A stretch of 64,000 nt of DNA from Virgibacillus subterraneus (GCF_900110695.1 NZ_FOEH01000001.1:496001-560000); one strand, 5' to 3'. Counted from the stretch's first letter, positions 1-11,000 are shown. Translations and numbers: made by a program. The notes: generated by a model not told the origin, from the letters alone.

Positions 1-1392
1 GTTCCAGGGAAGTTGAAAAAAATAGACTTCGATCTAGATGAAGAAGAAAACGAAGATGAAATTTCATTCGGTGTTGGGAAAGTAGAAGATTTTGAACAGC
101 ACCAGATGATTGACTTTTATGCATGTGTTGAATGCGGACGTTGTACCGATGTGTGTCCGGCATCTGGAACAGGTAAAATGCTGTCTCCGATGGATATTAT
201 GATTAAAGTTCGTGATCATCTAACAGAAAGAGGTGCAGCAGTCACAGGTAATTCACCTTGGGTGCCATCTTATGCATTTTCAAACACCAATGGGAACCAA
301 GCTGCAAATGCTGGAGCAAATGAAGCAGCAGCAGGCATGGAAAGTGCAAGCCTAATCGGTGATGTTATTACTGCAGAAGAGCTTTCAGGCTGTACGACAT
401 GCCGTAACTGTGAAGATGCTTGTCCCGTAAATAATGAACATGTTGGAACAATTATTGATATGCGCCGTTATCTTGTCATGACAGAAGGTAAAATGGATCC
501 GGATGCTCAACGTGCGGTTATGAACATAGAACGTCAAGGTAACCCATGGGGATTATCTAAAAAAGACCGTATCAAATGGCGTGAACTTGATGAAGAAGCG
601 TACATTCCAACAGTAAAAGAATTGAAAAAAGAAGATAAAGAATTCGAATATCTTTTCTGGGTAAGTTCAATGGGCTCATTTGATAACCGAAGCCAAAAAA
701 TTGCACTAGCGTTTGCGAAGTTAATGAATAAAGCAGGAATCAACTTTGCAATTTTAGGTAATAAAGAAACAAACTCAGGCGACACGGCACGCCGTATCGG
801 AAATGAATTCCTATTCCAGGAAATTGCTGAGAAAAATATTAAAGAATTCGAGAAAAATGGTGTGACCAAGATCGTAACAATAGATCCACACGCATATAAT
901 ATTTTCAAAAATGAATACCCTGACTTCGGTTTTGAGGCAGAAGTTTATCACCACACACAAATGCTCTATGACATGGTGATGAATGGTAAACTTGAACCAA
1001 AACGTGAGATCAATCAAAAGCTAACATACCATGACTCATGTTACCTTGGAAGATACAATGGTGTTTATGACCCGCCACGTGAAATTTTGAAATCTATTCC
1101 AGGTCTTGAATTGGTAGAAATGCAGCGCAATAAAGAAAATGGCATGTGTTGTGGTGCAGGTGGAGGCTTAATGTGGACTGAGGAAACAACAGGTAACCGC
1201 ATTAATGTTGCCCGTACAGAACAGGCAATGGAAACTCAATCAACTATGATTTCCAGTGCTTGTCCATTCTGTTTGACGATGTTAAGTGATGGTACTAAAG
1301 CTAAAGAAGTTGATGAAGATATCAGCACATTGGATGTAGCAGAAATTCTCGCACTATCTGTATTCATTGAAGATGAAGCAAAAACAGCTTAG
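1..1392 (+). CDS. fadF: FadF-like iron-sulfur oxidoreductase, C-terminal part
   Basis: The frame is open to the window edge, so the gene starts upstream and only the C-terminal 463 residues are visible. The visible part has two ferredoxin-type 4Fe-4S motifs (CVECGRCTDVCP near visible residue 42 and CTTCRNCEDACP near residue 126). Two cysteine-rich CCG domains of the heterodisulfide-reductase type follow (HDSCYLGRYN...MCCGAGGG and SSACPFCLTM). FadF/YwjF proteins normally carry an N-terminal membrane domain and are thought to pass electrons from acyl-CoA dehydrogenases via ETF to the quinone pool; that domain would lie outside the window. The acyl-CoA genes immediately downstream support this role. 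The TAG stop is also the first triplet of a dispersed repeat copy. Confidence 0.9.
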   Translation, partial: VPGKLKKIDFDLDEEENEDEISFGVGKVEDFEQHQMIDFYACVECGRCTDVCPASGTGKMLSPMDIMIKVRDHLTERGAAVTGNSPWVPSYAFSNTNGNQAANAGANEAAAGMESASLIGDVITAEELSGCTTCRNCEDACPVNNEHVGTIIDMRRYLVMTEGKMDPDAQRAVMNIERQGNPWGLSKKDRIKWRELDEEAYIPTVKELKKEDKEFEYLFWVSSMGSFDNRSQKIALAFAKLMNKAGINFAILGNKETNSGDTARRIGNEFLFQEIAEKNIKEFEKNGVTKIVTIDPHAYNIFKNEYPDFGFEAEVYHHTQMLYDMVMNGKLEPKREINQKLTYHDSCYLGRYNGVYDPPREILKSIPGLELVEMQRNKENGMCCGAGGGLMWTEETTGNRINVARTEQAMETQSTMISSACPFCLTMLSDGTKAKEVDEDISTLDVAEILALSVFIEDEAKTA

Positions 1393-1536
1393 AAAACTTG
1401 GCATTCGTTAAAGGGATTCTTATGAAAGCGTATTTTGCTTTCTTAGAACCCCTTATACTCTGGAGTGCAAGACTTAATATAGATAAGCCTTAGTTGCACT
1501 TATGCAGTAAGAAAGTATATATACTTTCTTAACTGC
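1391..1536 (+). repeat. Two-hairpin dispersed repeat, copy 1 (expanded)
   Basis: The copy begins with AGAAAACTTGGC overlapping the fadF stop and ends with the second hairpin at 1505-1536 (GCAGTAAGAAAG pairing with CTTTCTTAACTGC). Between them the usual first hairpin is replaced by another stem-loop: 1411-1420 pairs with 1445-1454, and GAAAGC at 1424 pairs with GCTTTC at 1437. That stem has no T-run after it, so I do not call it an intrinsic terminator. Confidence 0.6.
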
Positions 1537-1583
1537 TTAAATAATAGAGGGGTATAACTGCCCCTCTACTTTTTCGGAAACAG

Positions 1584-1601
1584 ATTGAGCGAGCGTTCAA
1601 T
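1584..1601. promoter_or_regulatory. Palindromic TetR-type operator before thiolase
   Basis: ATTGAGCGAGCGTTCAAT is a near-perfect inverted repeat of the length bound by TetR-family repressors. It lies 65 bp before the thiolase start. The TetR-family gene of this cluster (7452-8093) or a FadR homologue elsewhere are the likely ligands; which one binds is inference. Confidence 0.55.
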
Positions 1602-1609
1602 CGAATTAT

Positions 1610-1623
1610 GGTAAGCGCTATCA
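1610..1623. promoter_or_regulatory. CcpA cre-like site
   Basis: GGTAAGCGCTATCA matches the consensus TGWAARCGYTWNCW at 13 of 14 positions. CcpA repression of the mmg (thiolase) operon is known in B. subtilis, so a cre site here fits a fatty-acid catabolic operon shut down by preferred sugars. Confidence 0.6.
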
Positions 1624-1665
1624 TATTAAAAATTTAATTCCACTTTTTGAAAGGATGTTGAATGT

Positions 1666-2856
1666 ATGCGAAAAACAGTTATCGTATCTGGAGCAAGAAC
1701 ACCATTTGGTAAATTTGGAGGCGGACTAAAGCCTTTCACAGCATCACAGCTTGGTGGGAAGGCAATTCGCGAGTCATTAAACCGTGCAGGCCTTGATGAA
1801 AAAGAAATCGATGAAGTGATTATGGGAAGCGTTTTGCAAGGTGGTCAAGGGCAAATCCCTTCACGTCAGGCAGCTCGTGAAGCAGGAATTCCATGGAATG
1901 TCAAAACGGAAACAATCAACAAAGTTTGTGCATCTGGATTACGCAGTGTAACACTTGCCGACCAGTTAATCCGACTTGGTGATGAAGATGTAATTGTTGC
2001 TGGTGGAATGGAAAGCATGAGCAACGCACCATATTTCCTTCCAGATGCTCGTTGGGGTAACCGAATGGGAGACAAGAAAGTAAAAGATATGATGGTCCAT
2101 GATGGGCTAACATGCTCTTTCGAAGGTGTGCACATGGGTAATTACGGAAACAGCACAGCTGACGAATACAATTTGACGAGAGAATCACAAGACGAGTGGT
2201 CATACCGCAGTCATCAACGTGCAGTAAAAGCAATTGAGGATGGTAAATTTTCAGAAGAAATCGTACCGGTGGAAGTGCCGCAGCGCAAAGGTGACCCAAT
2301 AGTTGTAGATACGGATGAAGCACCACGTAAAGATACAAGTGTGGAGCGATTAGCTAGTTTACGCCCAGCGTTTGATAAAAACGGAACAATTACTGCTGGT
2401 AACGCACCTGGTGTTAATGATGGCGCATGCGCATTTGTCGTGATGTCAGATGAAAAGGCTAACCAGCTTGGGAAATCGCCGATGGCAACTGTGCTTGGTC
2501 ACGCGGAAGTTGCCGTTGAAGCAAAAGATTTCCCGCAAACGCCAGGACTTGTTATTAACAAACTGTTAGAAAAAACTGGCTATTCCAAAGATGACATTGA
2601 CTTATTTGAAATTAACGAAGCATTCGCAGCTGTGTCACTTGCGAGTGGTAAAATCGCTGGCATCGATCCGGAAAAAGTGAATGTAAATGGCGGAGCAGTA
2701 GCACTTGGTCATCCAATCGGCGCAAGTGGTGCACGCATTATTTTGACATTAATTCATGAACTGAAACGTCAAGGTGGCGGCATCGGAATTGCAGCAATAT
2801 GCAGTGGCGGCGGTCAAGGTGACGCAATGCTGATTGAAGTACCGAAGCAATATTAG
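1666..2856 (+). CDS. Acetyl-CoA C-acyltransferase (thiolase)
   Basis: This 396-residue protein is a full-length type II thiolase. The acylated cysteine is C88 in NKVCASG. The catalytic histidine lies in [10 protein letters not shown] and the second active-site cysteine in [10 protein letters not shown] near the C-terminus. It cleaves 3-ketoacyl-CoA (or condenses two acetyl-CoA) in the cytoplasm. It opens a co-oriented run with 3-hydroxybutyryl-CoA dehydrogenase and two acyl-CoA dehydrogenases, equivalent to mmgA of B. subtilis. The ATG at 1666 follows GAAAGGATG. Whether it acts mainly in beta-oxidation or acetoacetyl-CoA formation cannot be told from sequence. Confidence 0.95.
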   Translation: MRKTVIVSGARTPFGKFGGGLKPFTASQLGGKAIRESLNRAGLDEKEIDEVIMGSVLQGGQGQIPSRQAAREAGIPWNVKTETINKVCASGLRSVTLADQLIRLGDEDVIVAGGMESMSNAPYFLPDARWGNRMGDKKVKDMMVHDGLTCSFEGVHMGNYGNSTADEYNLTRESQDEWSYRSHQRAVKAIEDGKFSEEIVPVEVPQRKGDPIVVDTDEAPRKDTSVERLASLRPAFDKNGTITAGNAPGVNDGACAFVVMSDEKANQLGKSPMATVLGHAEVAVEAKDFPQTPGLVINKLLEKTGYSKDDIDLFEINEAFAAVSLASGKIAGIDPEKVNVNGGAVALGHPIGASGARIILTLIHELKRQGGGIGIAAICSGGGQGDAMLIEVPKQY

Positions 2857-2863
2857 GGTGTTT

Positions 2864-2968
2864 GGCTCAAACGGACACATATTCGGCTCAAGTTCACAGC
2901 AAATCGGCTTAAACTGTCACAAATTCAGCTCAAATTCACAACTTCCCGGCTCAAGTTCACAACAATTT
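2864..2968 (+). repeat. Array of five 21-nt units (GGCTCAAGTTCACAA family)
   Basis: Five consecutive units of exactly 21 nt fill the thiolase-hbd spacer. Each begins GGCTCAA, GGCTTAA or AGCTCAA, then a TTCACAA-like segment and a few variable bases. The same unit type reappears near 6360-6420. Confidence 0.8.
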
Positions 2969-2993
2969 AATAAATCAAGGAGGAACCTACATC

Positions 2994-3842
2994 ATGGCAA
3001 TTAATAAAGTTATGGTAATCGGTGCAGGACAGATGGGCGCAGGAATTGCTCAAGTCTTTGCACAATCAGGATTTGACGTTCTTTTAAATGATATGAACAA
3101 AGAAGCACTTGAAAAAGGCATGAAAAACATTGAAAAGCTTTTAACACGTGCTGTAGACAAAGAACGAATCAGTGAATCAGATAAAACGGAGACATTAAAC
3201 AGATTAACGCCATCCTCTGATTTGCAGGATGCACAATCACGTGATTTCGTTATCGAAGCAATTGTTGAAAACATGGATGTAAAAACAAAAGTGTTCAGTG
3301 ATTTAGATAAAATCGCACCAAAGCATGCAATCCTAGCTACAAACACGTCATCACTGCCAATTACCGAAATTGCAGCAGCAACAAACCGCCCGGAACAAGT
3401 TATCGGGATGCATTTTATGAACCCAGTACCGGTGATGAAGCTCGTTGAAATTATCCGTGGATTACAGACAAGCGACGAAACCTATCAGGTAGTTGAGGAT
3501 ATGACTAACAAACTATCAAAAAGCCCAGTAGAAGTAAACGACTCACCAGGCTTTGCCGCAAACCGTATTCTTATGCCGATGATCAATGAGGCGATCTTTT
3601 CATTACATGAAGGAGTAGCTTCAGTAGAGGACATAGATACAGTTATGAAACTCGGTATGAATCATCCGATGGGGCCATTAACACTGGCAGACTTTATCGG
3701 GCTTGATACATGTCTATATATTATGGAAGTATTATATGAAGGGTTTGGCGATAGCAAATACCGTCCATGTCCATTACTTAGAAAATATGTAAAAGCCGGT
3801 TGGCTAGGTAAAAAATCAGGCAGAGGATTTTATCAGTATTAA
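2994..3842 (+). CDS. 3-hydroxybutyryl-CoA dehydrogenase
   Basis: This 282-residue NAD-dependent 3-hydroxyacyl-CoA dehydrogenase matches MmgB/Hbd in length. The Rossmann motif GAGQMG is at residues 9-14. Its active-site segments are NTSSLPIT, GMHFMNPVPVMKLVEI and VNDSPGFAANRI. It interconverts 3-hydroxyacyl-CoA and 3-ketoacyl-CoA, the step before the thiolase encoded just upstream. AAGGAGG at about 2978 sits at good spacing for the ATG. It is separated from the thiolase only by a 21-nt repeat array. Confidence 0.95.
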   Translation: MAINKVMVIGAGQMGAGIAQVFAQSGFDVLLNDMNKEALEKGMKNIEKLLTRAVDKERISESDKTETLNRLTPSSDLQDAQSRDFVIEAIVENMDVKTKVFSDLDKIAPKHAILATNTSSLPITEIAAATNRPEQVIGMHFMNPVPVMKLVEIIRGLQTSDETYQVVEDMTNKLSKSPVEVNDSPGFAANRILMPMINEAIFSLHEGVASVEDIDTVMKLGMNHPMGPLTLADFIGLDTCLYIMEVLYEGFGDSKYRPCPLLRKYVKAGWLGKKSGRGFYQY

Positions 3843-3878
3843 AAACTACCAAGAAAAACAGGAAGGGGGGCATTTAGA

Positions 3879-5021
3879 ATGAATCTCAATTTTTCCGACG
3901 AACAGGAAATGATGCGCAAAATGGTTCAGGATTTTGCCCAAAAAGAAGTACAACCGGAAATAGAGAGAATGGAACAAGAAGACCGCTTTCCAAAAGAAGT
4001 CATCCAGAAAATGGGTGAGCTTGGATTGATGGGGATTCCTATTCCGGAAGAGTACGGTGGTACCGGGATGGATTATACATCCTATATTATCGCCATTAAT
4101 GAGCTTTCAAAGGTCAGCGCAACAATCGGTGTTATTTTATCTGTACACACATCTGTCGGAACAAATCCAATTTTATATTTTGGAAATGACAAACAAAAAA
4201 AGTACTATCTGCCAAAATTGGCATCAGGCGAGTTTCTTGGTGCTTTTGCCGTTACCGAACCAGGTGCAGGATCTGACGTTGCAAACCTGAAAACACGAGC
4301 AAAAAAAGATGGCGATAACTATATTTTAAATGGCTCAAAGATGTTTATTACAAATGGCGGAGCGGCTGATACATTTATTACGTTTGCCCGTACAAGTGAT
4401 GAAGCAGGCGCGAAAGGTGTCAGTGCGTTTATAATTGAAAAGAATACACCGGGATTTGTGATTGGTAAGGCTGAAAAGAAAATGGGGCTGCATGGTTCAA
4501 GTACGGTACCACTAAGTTTTGACAATTGTGTCGTCCCAAAAGAACAGCTTCTAAGCAATGAAGGTGACGGCTTTAGAATCGCTATGGCGAACCTGAATGT
4601 GGGACGCATTGGGATAGCCGCACAAGCACTAGGAATTGGTGAAGCTGCAGTCGAGCATGCAACCGCATACGCAAAAGAACGCGAACAATTCGGCAAGCCA
4701 ATCTCGCAAAATCAGGGTATATCATTTAAAATAGCTGATATGGCAACAGAAGTCGAAGCTGCGAAACTATTAGTCTATAACGTTGCATCATTAGTAGAAC
4801 GCAACTTACCGTGTAACAAGGAAGCATCGATGGCAAAAATGTATGCGTCCAAAACTGCAAGAAAAGCTGCAATCGAAGCTGTCCAGGTGTACGGCGGATA
4901 TGGGTATACCGAGGATTATCCGGTAGAGCGCTTATTCCGTGATGCCAAAGTGACCGAGATATATGAAGGAACAAATGAAATTCAGCATATCGTAATAGCT
5001 AAAAACCTTTTAAAAGACTAA
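3879..5021 (+). CDS. Acyl-CoA dehydrogenase, first copy
   Basis: This 380-residue FAD-dependent acyl-CoA dehydrogenase has the family signatures [33 protein letters not shown] and the catalytic-base segment YEGTNEIQ. It oxidises acyl-CoA to enoyl-CoA and hands electrons to ETF. A strong GGAAGGGGGG-type ribosome site precedes the ATG. It stands 15 bp before a second, clearly paralogous acyl-CoA dehydrogenase. By position it corresponds to mmgC; chain-length preference cannot be assigned from sequence. Confidence 0.93.
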   Translation: MNLNFSDEQEMMRKMVQDFAQKEVQPEIERMEQEDRFPKEVIQKMGELGLMGIPIPEEYGGTGMDYTSYIIAINELSKVSATIGVILSVHTSVGTNPILYFGNDKQKKYYLPKLASGEFLGAFAVTEPGAGSDVANLKTRAKKDGDNYILNGSKMFITNGGAADTFITFARTSDEAGAKGVSAFIIEKNTPGFVIGKAEKKMGLHGSSTVPLSFDNCVVPKEQLLSNEGDGFRIAMANLNVGRIGIAAQALGIGEAAVEHATAYAKEREQFGKPISQNQGISFKIADMATEVEAAKLLVYNVASLVERNLPCNKEASMAKMYASKTARKAAIEAVQVYGGYGYTEDYPVERLFRDAKVTEIYEGTNEIQHIVIAKNLLKD

Positions 5022-5036
5022 GGAGGACAACAGATT

Positions 5037-6176
5037 ATGAATTTTCAACTAACAGACGAACAAGAAATGCTACGTAAAATGGTCCGAGATTTTGCAAAAA
5101 AAGATGTGGAACCGACTGCGGCTGAGCGTGATGAAGAAGAGCGCTTTGACCGTGATATTTTCGATAAAATGGCCGAACTTGGCCTGACAGGAATACCATG
5201 GCCGGAAGAGTACGGTGGAATCGGAGCTGACTACGTGAGTTATGTAATAGCAGTTGAAGAGCTATCACGTGTTTGTGCATCAACAGGTGTTACATTATCG
5301 GCACATCTATCGCTGGCAAGCTGGCCAATTTTCAAATACGGAAATGAAGAGCAAAAGAAAACATTCCTCTATCGTTTGGCAACTGGTGAGGCATTAGGAG
5401 CATACGCATTATCTGAACCTGGTGCCGGCAGTGACGTTGTATCCATGAAAACCGTGGCAAAAGAAGACGGTGACCATTACGTATTAAATGGTAACAAAGT
5501 GTGGATTACCAATGGTGGTGTTGCAGATCTCTATATTGTTTTTGCAAAAACAGATAGTGATGCTAAACATAAAGGAATAAGTGCTTTCATCGTTGAAAAA
5601 GGAACAGAAGGATTCACATTTGGTAAAAAAGAGAAGAAGCTGGGAATTCGTTCATCACCAACTACCGAGCTTATTTTTGAAAACTGCCGTATTCCGAAAG
5701 AAAATATGCTGGGTGCTGAAGGAGATGGATTCAAAATTGCGATGACTACACTTGATGGTGGTCGTAACGGAATCGCAGCACAGGCATTGGGAATCGCCCA
5801 GGGTGCATTGGATGCATCGGTTGATTATGCAAAAGAACGCGAACAGTTCGGCAAGCCAATTGCAGCGAACCAAGGTATATCATTTAAGCTAGCGGACATG
5901 GCAACAGAAATCGAAGCATCCCGTCTCTTAACCTATCAGGCTGCATGGCTAGAATCAGAGGGTCAACCCTATGGTAAAGCCTCTGCAATGTCGAAGCTTT
6001 TTGCCGGAGATGCAGCAATGCGCATTACGGTCGAAGCTGTCCAGGTATTCGGCGGATATGGCTACACAAAAGACTATCCAGTGGAACGCTATATGCGTGA
6101 CGCGAAAATTACGCAAATTTATGAAGGAACAAATGAAGTTCAGCGTATGGTTATCGGGCGCATGCTGACGAAATAG
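5037..6176 (+). CDS. Acyl-CoA dehydrogenase, second copy
   Basis: This 379-residue paralogue of the preceding gene carries the same signatures ([41 protein letters not shown]). AGGAGG lies just before the ATG. Its location between FadF-type genes and MeaB/IcmF suggests it may act on branched or short acyl-CoA, for example isobutyryl-CoA; this is inference. In B. subtilis acdA is the neighbour of fadF, so this copy or the previous one is the positional equivalent. Confidence 0.93.
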   Translation: MNFQLTDEQEMLRKMVRDFAKKDVEPTAAERDEEERFDRDIFDKMAELGLTGIPWPEEYGGIGADYVSYVIAVEELSRVCASTGVTLSAHLSLASWPIFKYGNEEQKKTFLYRLATGEALGAYALSEPGAGSDVVSMKTVAKEDGDHYVLNGNKVWITNGGVADLYIVFAKTDSDAKHKGISAFIVEKGTEGFTFGKKEKKLGIRSSPTTELIFENCRIPKENMLGAEGDGFKIAMTTLDGGRNGIAAQALGIAQGALDASVDYAKEREQFGKPIAANQGISFKLADMATEIEASRLLTYQAAWLESEGQPYGKASAMSKLFAGDAAMRITVEAVQVFGGYGYTKDYPVERYMRDAKITQIYEGTNEVQRMVIGRMLTK

Positions 6177-6185
6177 CTAACAATA

Positions 6186-6516
6186 TGGCGTTTTTGCCGA
6201 TGTTCACAGTGACTTCGCCGTAGATAGCAAGAGAAACGCCGAAGTTCATAATTGGTTTGCTCGAAGTTCACAAAATGATCGCCGATGTTCACAATATTGA
6301 GCGGTCAAACCGTAAATTCGAGCGACCGCACCACGATTTCGAGCGACTGCACCACATTGGCTCAAGTTGTCACAAATTCCGCTCAAGTTAACAATAATTT
6401 GGCTCAAGTTCACAATTTCAAGCAACTGCACCACGATATCGAGCGAGCACCCAGCAATATCGAGAGAGCAAACCGAAAATTCGAGCCAGCACACCACAAT
6501 ATCGAGTAAGCTGAAA
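6186..6516 (+). repeat. Mixed array of ~21-nt units before meaB
   Basis: About fifteen units of 20-23 nt fill the gap between the second acyl-CoA dehydrogenase and meaB. Units at the start have GCCGAAGTTCACAA cores, the middle has GGCTCAAGTTCACAA, and others have TCGAGCGACTGCACCAC. Two repeat families found separately elsewhere (2864-2968 and 51904-52230) are therefore interleaved here. No separate gene is seen in the gap; an open frame running through the repeats into meaB has no sensible start. Confidence 0.75.
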
Positions 6517-6528
6517 GGATGCCACCAC

Positions 6529-7455
6529 ATGCACAACCTTGTAGAACGGATGAGAGAAAAGGATATACGCGCTTTGGCACGAGCTATCACCATGGTTGAA
6601 AATGACCATCCTGATAAACTTGCCATGCTAAGCGACGTGTTTTCGATAAAAAAACATGCTCGCTACGTTGGTATTACAGGGTCACCTGGTGCTGGGAAGA
6701 GTTCGCTGGTGAACCGCCTCATTACCCACATCCGTAATGAAGGAAAAACAGTAGCAATTATAGCGGTTGATCCTACAAGTCCATTCAGTGGTGGTGCATT
6801 ACTTGGGGATCGTGTTCGGATGAATGAACATTTTACTGATGACGGTGTCTACATCCGCAGTATGGCAACACGTGGCAGTCTTGGCGGCTTAGCACGGGCA
6901 ACAAAGGATGCGGTGCGAATTTGTGATGCCTATGGATTTGATGTTGTAATGGTGGAAACAGTTGGTGTTGGTCAATCCGAGCTTGATATTATGAAACTCG
7001 TTGATACAACGGCACTTGTTTTAACACCAAACAGCGGTGATGTCCTGCAAATTTTCAAAGCGGGTATCATGGAGATTGCTGATTTATTTGTCATTAACAA
7101 AGCAGATCTCCAGGGAGTAGGGAAACTGAAAGCACTCTTGAAAGAGCTTGTGATGATGACAACCAAAGGCGACCATGAACCATCTATTGTTAAGACGATT
7201 ACAACGGAAAATAAAGGTATCGATAAACTATGGGAAAAGATTGATCAGCATCATCAATACTTATACAACACTGACGAAGGAAAAAAACGCCGAAAACAGC
7301 AGCAGGAATTAGAAGTATATGAGTTAGTCCGCGAAGAAATATGGCGTGATGTCAAAAAGTATATCGAAGAGACAGACATAACGATCGAGGCGAATAGTGA
7401 TCCATACCAATTGGCGCAGGACTTATTTGAAAAGTGGAAGGGGGACATTAAATGA
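6529..7455 (+). CDS. meaB: MeaB-like GTPase, acyl-CoA mutase chaperone
   Basis: This 308-residue SIMIBI-class G protein has the P-loop GSPGAGKSS, then [16 protein letters not shown], the switch segment ETVGVGQSE and the guanine-specificity NKAD motif. MeaB proteins gate cobalamin loading and protect methylmalonyl-CoA-type mutases. The frame is open upstream through a repeat array, but GAAAGGATG places the start at the ATG at 6529 (MHNLVERM), where similarity to the family begins. Its last 4 bp overlap the next gene (ATGA), so it is cotranscribed with the TetR gene and the mutase. The downstream mutase already contains its own fused GTPase domain. Confidence 0.92.
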   Translation: MHNLVERMREKDIRALARAITMVENDHPDKLAMLSDVFSIKKHARYVGITGSPGAGKSSLVNRLITHIRNEGKTVAIIAVDPTSPFSGGALLGDRVRMNEHFTDDGVYIRSMATRGSLGGLARATKDAVRICDAYGFDVVMVETVGVGQSELDIMKLVDTTALVLTPNSGDVLQIFKAGIMEIADLFVINKADLQGVGKLKALLKELVMMTTKGDHEPSIVKTITTENKGIDKLWEKIDQHHQYLYNTDEGKKRRKQQQELEVYELVREEIWRDVKKYIEETDITIEANSDPYQLAQDLFEKWKGDIK

Positions 7456-8093
7456 CTCAAAACCAAATCCTTTCTTCTGTAAAAAATGCTGAACTAGTTG
7501 AAATACGCCGAAACCAAATGATTAAGGGTGCAATAACCTTATTTAAAGAAAAAGGGTTCCATCGCACAACAACAAGAGAAATAGCAAAAGAGTCTGGGTT
7601 CAGTATTGGTACGCTTTACGAGTACATTCGAACGAAAGAAGATGTGCTATTTCTTGTATGTGATGCCATTTACGAGCAAGTTCATGAACGTCTTGAAGCA
7701 GCAATTGATTTGGAGAACCCATCTGTTACCAATCTGGAAAAAGTCATTGAATCATATTTTTACTTAATGGATGAAATGCAGGAAGAAGTCGTTATCATGT
7801 ACCAGGAAGTAAAATCGCTAAAGAAGGACACCAAAGAATATGTACTGCAAAAAGAGCGGGATATGGTTGGCATGCTTGAGAAAGTTATCGTTACTTGCCT
7901 GCCACATGAAATTTCCAAGCAGGACGCTGAATTAATGGCGAATAATATATTCATACAAGGACATATGTGGGGATTCAGACGGTGGGTCCTGCAAAAACAA
8001 TTCACCCTGAAAGAGTATATTGATCGTCAAATCCATTATTTAATGGAATCACTAGCAATCGACAGAACAATAGCAAAAGATAAGGAGGCTTGA
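7452..8093 (+). CDS. TetR/AcrR-family transcriptional regulator
   Basis: This 213-residue protein has an N-terminal TetR helix-turn-helix at about residues 20-60 ([20 protein letters not shown] then [18 protein letters not shown]) and an all-helical ligand-binding domain. It overlaps meaB by 4 bp and is followed directly by icmF, so it most likely regulates this acyl-CoA cluster in response to an acyl-CoA. The palindrome at 1584-1601 is a candidate operator. It could be a FadR-type repressor; the name is not certain. Confidence 0.88.
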   Translation: MTQNQILSSVKNAELVEIRRNQMIKGAITLFKEKGFHRTTTREIAKESGFSIGTLYEYIRTKEDVLFLVCDAIYEQVHERLEAAIDLENPSVTNLEKVIESYFYLMDEMQEEVVIMYQEVKSLKKDTKEYVLQKERDMVGMLEKVIVTCLPHEISKQDAELMANNIFIQGHMWGFRRWVLQKQFTLKEYIDRQIHYLMESLAIDRTIAKDKEA

Positions 8094-8095
8094 TG

Positions 8096-11000
8096 ATGAT
8101 GGAACAACCAGAACTGTATAAACCGACAAATCCGGTCCGTTTTGTAACAGCATCAAGTTTATATGACGGACATGATGCATCAATTAATATAATGCGAAGA
8201 ATTCTCCAAGCAAGTGGAGCAGAGGTTATTCATCTTGGGCATAATCGTTCAGTAGAAGAAGTTGTCTACGCAGCCATTCAGGAAGATGCACAAGGAATTG
8301 CCATGTCATCCTATCAGGGTGGCCATGTTGAATATTTTAAATATATGATTGATTTGCTAAATGAACTTGGTGCCACACATATTAAAGTTTATGGTGGCGG
8401 TGGCGGTACAATCATTCCACGCGAAATTAAAGAATTGCATGAGTATGGGGTGTCATGGATATTTTCCCCGGAGGATGGTCGTAAATATGGACTGCAGGGT
8501 ATGATTAACCAGATGCTTAAAGAATGTGATTTCCTTCCACCAATTGATCTGAAAAAAGACAAAGATAAACTGCTAACTGGAGAACGTCAAGCAATTGCCC
8601 GGTTTATCACCTATATGGAAAGTAATCAAAAGGACCAAGAAGAAAAGCAGCAAGTACTTAAGTCGCTTCAATCCGAATCAAATAATGCTCCAGTTCTTGG
8701 TATTACCGGCACTGGTGGCGCAGGGAAAAGTTCACTAACCGATGAACTTATCCGCCGCTTCATTAATGAAGTTCCGGACAAAAAAGTTGCGATCATCTCG
8801 ATTGACCCGACGAAAAAGAAAACAGGTGGCGCATTACTTGGTGACCGAATTCGGATGAATGCAATTTTTACCGACCGTGTTTATATGCGATCTTTAGCAA
8901 CACGTGACTCCAGAAGTGAACTATCCAAAGCAATCCAGGACGTCATTGATGTTGTTCGCGCTTCAGGATATGATTTCATTATTATTGAAACGAGCGGTAT
9001 TGGGCAGGGTGATGCTGCGATTACTGATGTGACAGACTTATCTATGTATGTCATGACAGCAGAATTTGGCGCGCCATCACAGCTTGAAAAAATCGATATG
9101 ATTGATTTTGCAGATTTCATCGTAATCAATAAGTATGAGCAAAAAGGTTCTGAAGACGCATTGAATCAGGTGCGTAAACAATATGAACGCAGTCATATGC
9201 TTTTTCACCAGGACAAAGAAAAATTCCCTGTCTTTGGTACAATTGCCAGCCAATTTAATGATGCAGGAACAAACGCATTGTTCGCATCACTGATTGATAC
9301 ATTAAATGAAAAACATGACTGGAATGATGAAATCAGTTTTGAACGTAATATTATCGCGGAAAAGCAAAACATGATTATCACCAATGAGCGCCGTCATTAT
9401 TTACGTGAGATTTCAACTCACGTTCGTAACTATCATCAAAATGCGAAGAAGCAAAGCGATATCGCTCGTAAACTTTATCAGCTTGAAGGTGCAAAGGAAG
9501 TAGTAGAGGACGAGAACACTAAAAACGTGATTGATCAAACGTTTGATCAATACGAAGAAAAGCTTGATCCCGCTGCAAAAAAGTCACTTCAGGGATGGGA
9601 TGAAACAAAAGAAAGATACAGTCAGGATAAATTGACATTCTCCATTCGAGATAAAGAAATTGAAATGGATATTACAACAGAGACACTAGCAGGGTTAAAA
9701 ATCCCTAAAGTTGCGTTTCCGAAGTTTTCGGACTGGGGAGAACGTCTGGAATGGCTAATGAAGGAAAATGTTCCTGGAGCATTTCCGTTTACTGCAGGAG
9801 TTTTTCCATTTAAACGAAAAGGGGAAGACCCTACACGACAGTTTGCTGGAGAAGGTACACCTGAACGAACAAATCGCCGCTTCCACTATTTATCAAAAGG
9901 CGAGGATGCAAAACGCCTGTCAACTGCATTTGACTCGGTAACATTGTACGGAGAAGACCCAGCACCACGTCCCGATATATACGGGAAAGTTGGCGAAAGT
10001 GGCGTAAGTATTTGTACGCTTGAGGACATGAAAAAGCTATACAATGGATTTGATTTAACAGACCCAAAAACATCGGTATCCATGACAATTAATGGTCCTG
10101 CTCCGATAATTTTGGCAATGTTTTTCAATACAGCAATCGATCAGCAAATTACGAAATTTAAAGAAGATAATGGACGTGAGCCTAACCAGGAAGAGTACGA
10201 GAAGCTTCGAGATGACACAGTTTCTGTTGTACGCGGAACAGTCCAAGCGGATATTTTAAAAGAAGATCAGGGGCAAAACACATGTATTTTTTCAACTGAA
10301 TTCGCACTGCGTATGATGGGTGATATCCAGCAATACTTTATTGATAAAGAAGTTCGAAACTATTATTCCGTTTCGATTTCCGGTTATCATATAGCAGAAG
10401 CTGGGGCTAATCCGATTACACAGCTTGCATTTACATTAGCAAATGGCTTTACGTACGTAGAATACTATTTGAGTCGCGGAATGGACGTTAACAAATTTGC
10501 GCAGAATCTATCATTCTTCTTTTCAAATGGATTAGATCCCGAGTATACAGTAATTGGTCGTGTTGCGCGCCGTATCTGGGCAGTAACGATGCGTGATAAA
10601 TATGGAGCGAATGAGCGAGCTCAGAAACTGAAATACCATATTCAGACATCTGGTCGTTCCCTGCACGCACAGGAAATTGACTTTAACGATATCCGTACAA
10701 CTTTGCAAGCACTATTAGCCATTCAGGATAATACCAATTCCTTGCATACCAATGCTTTTGATGAAGCCATCACAACACCTACAGAAGATTCTGTACGTCG
10801 GGCAATGGCAATTCAAATGATCATTAATAAAGAGTTCGGCTTAACGAAAAATGAGAATTCGATGCAAGGTTCTTTTGTTGTTGAAGAATTAACAGACTTA
10901 GTTGAGGAAGCTGTTCTCCAGGAATTTGAAAAAATGAATGACCGTGGTGGCGTGCTAGGTGCAATGGAGCGTCAATATCAACGCGGAAAAATCCAGGAAG

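Noticed and set aside
1411-1454. Intrinsic terminator after fadF
   Set aside because: The hairpin is strong but is followed by ATACTCTGG, not a T-run.
4057-4290. Plus-strand frame inside the acyl-CoA dehydrogenase gene
   Set aside because: It is an out-of-frame shadow with no ribosome site; the enclosing gene is intact.
6367-6528. 54-codon N-terminal extension of MeaB
   Set aside because: The extension is repeat array in phase by chance; the ribosome site and family similarity begin at ATG 6529.
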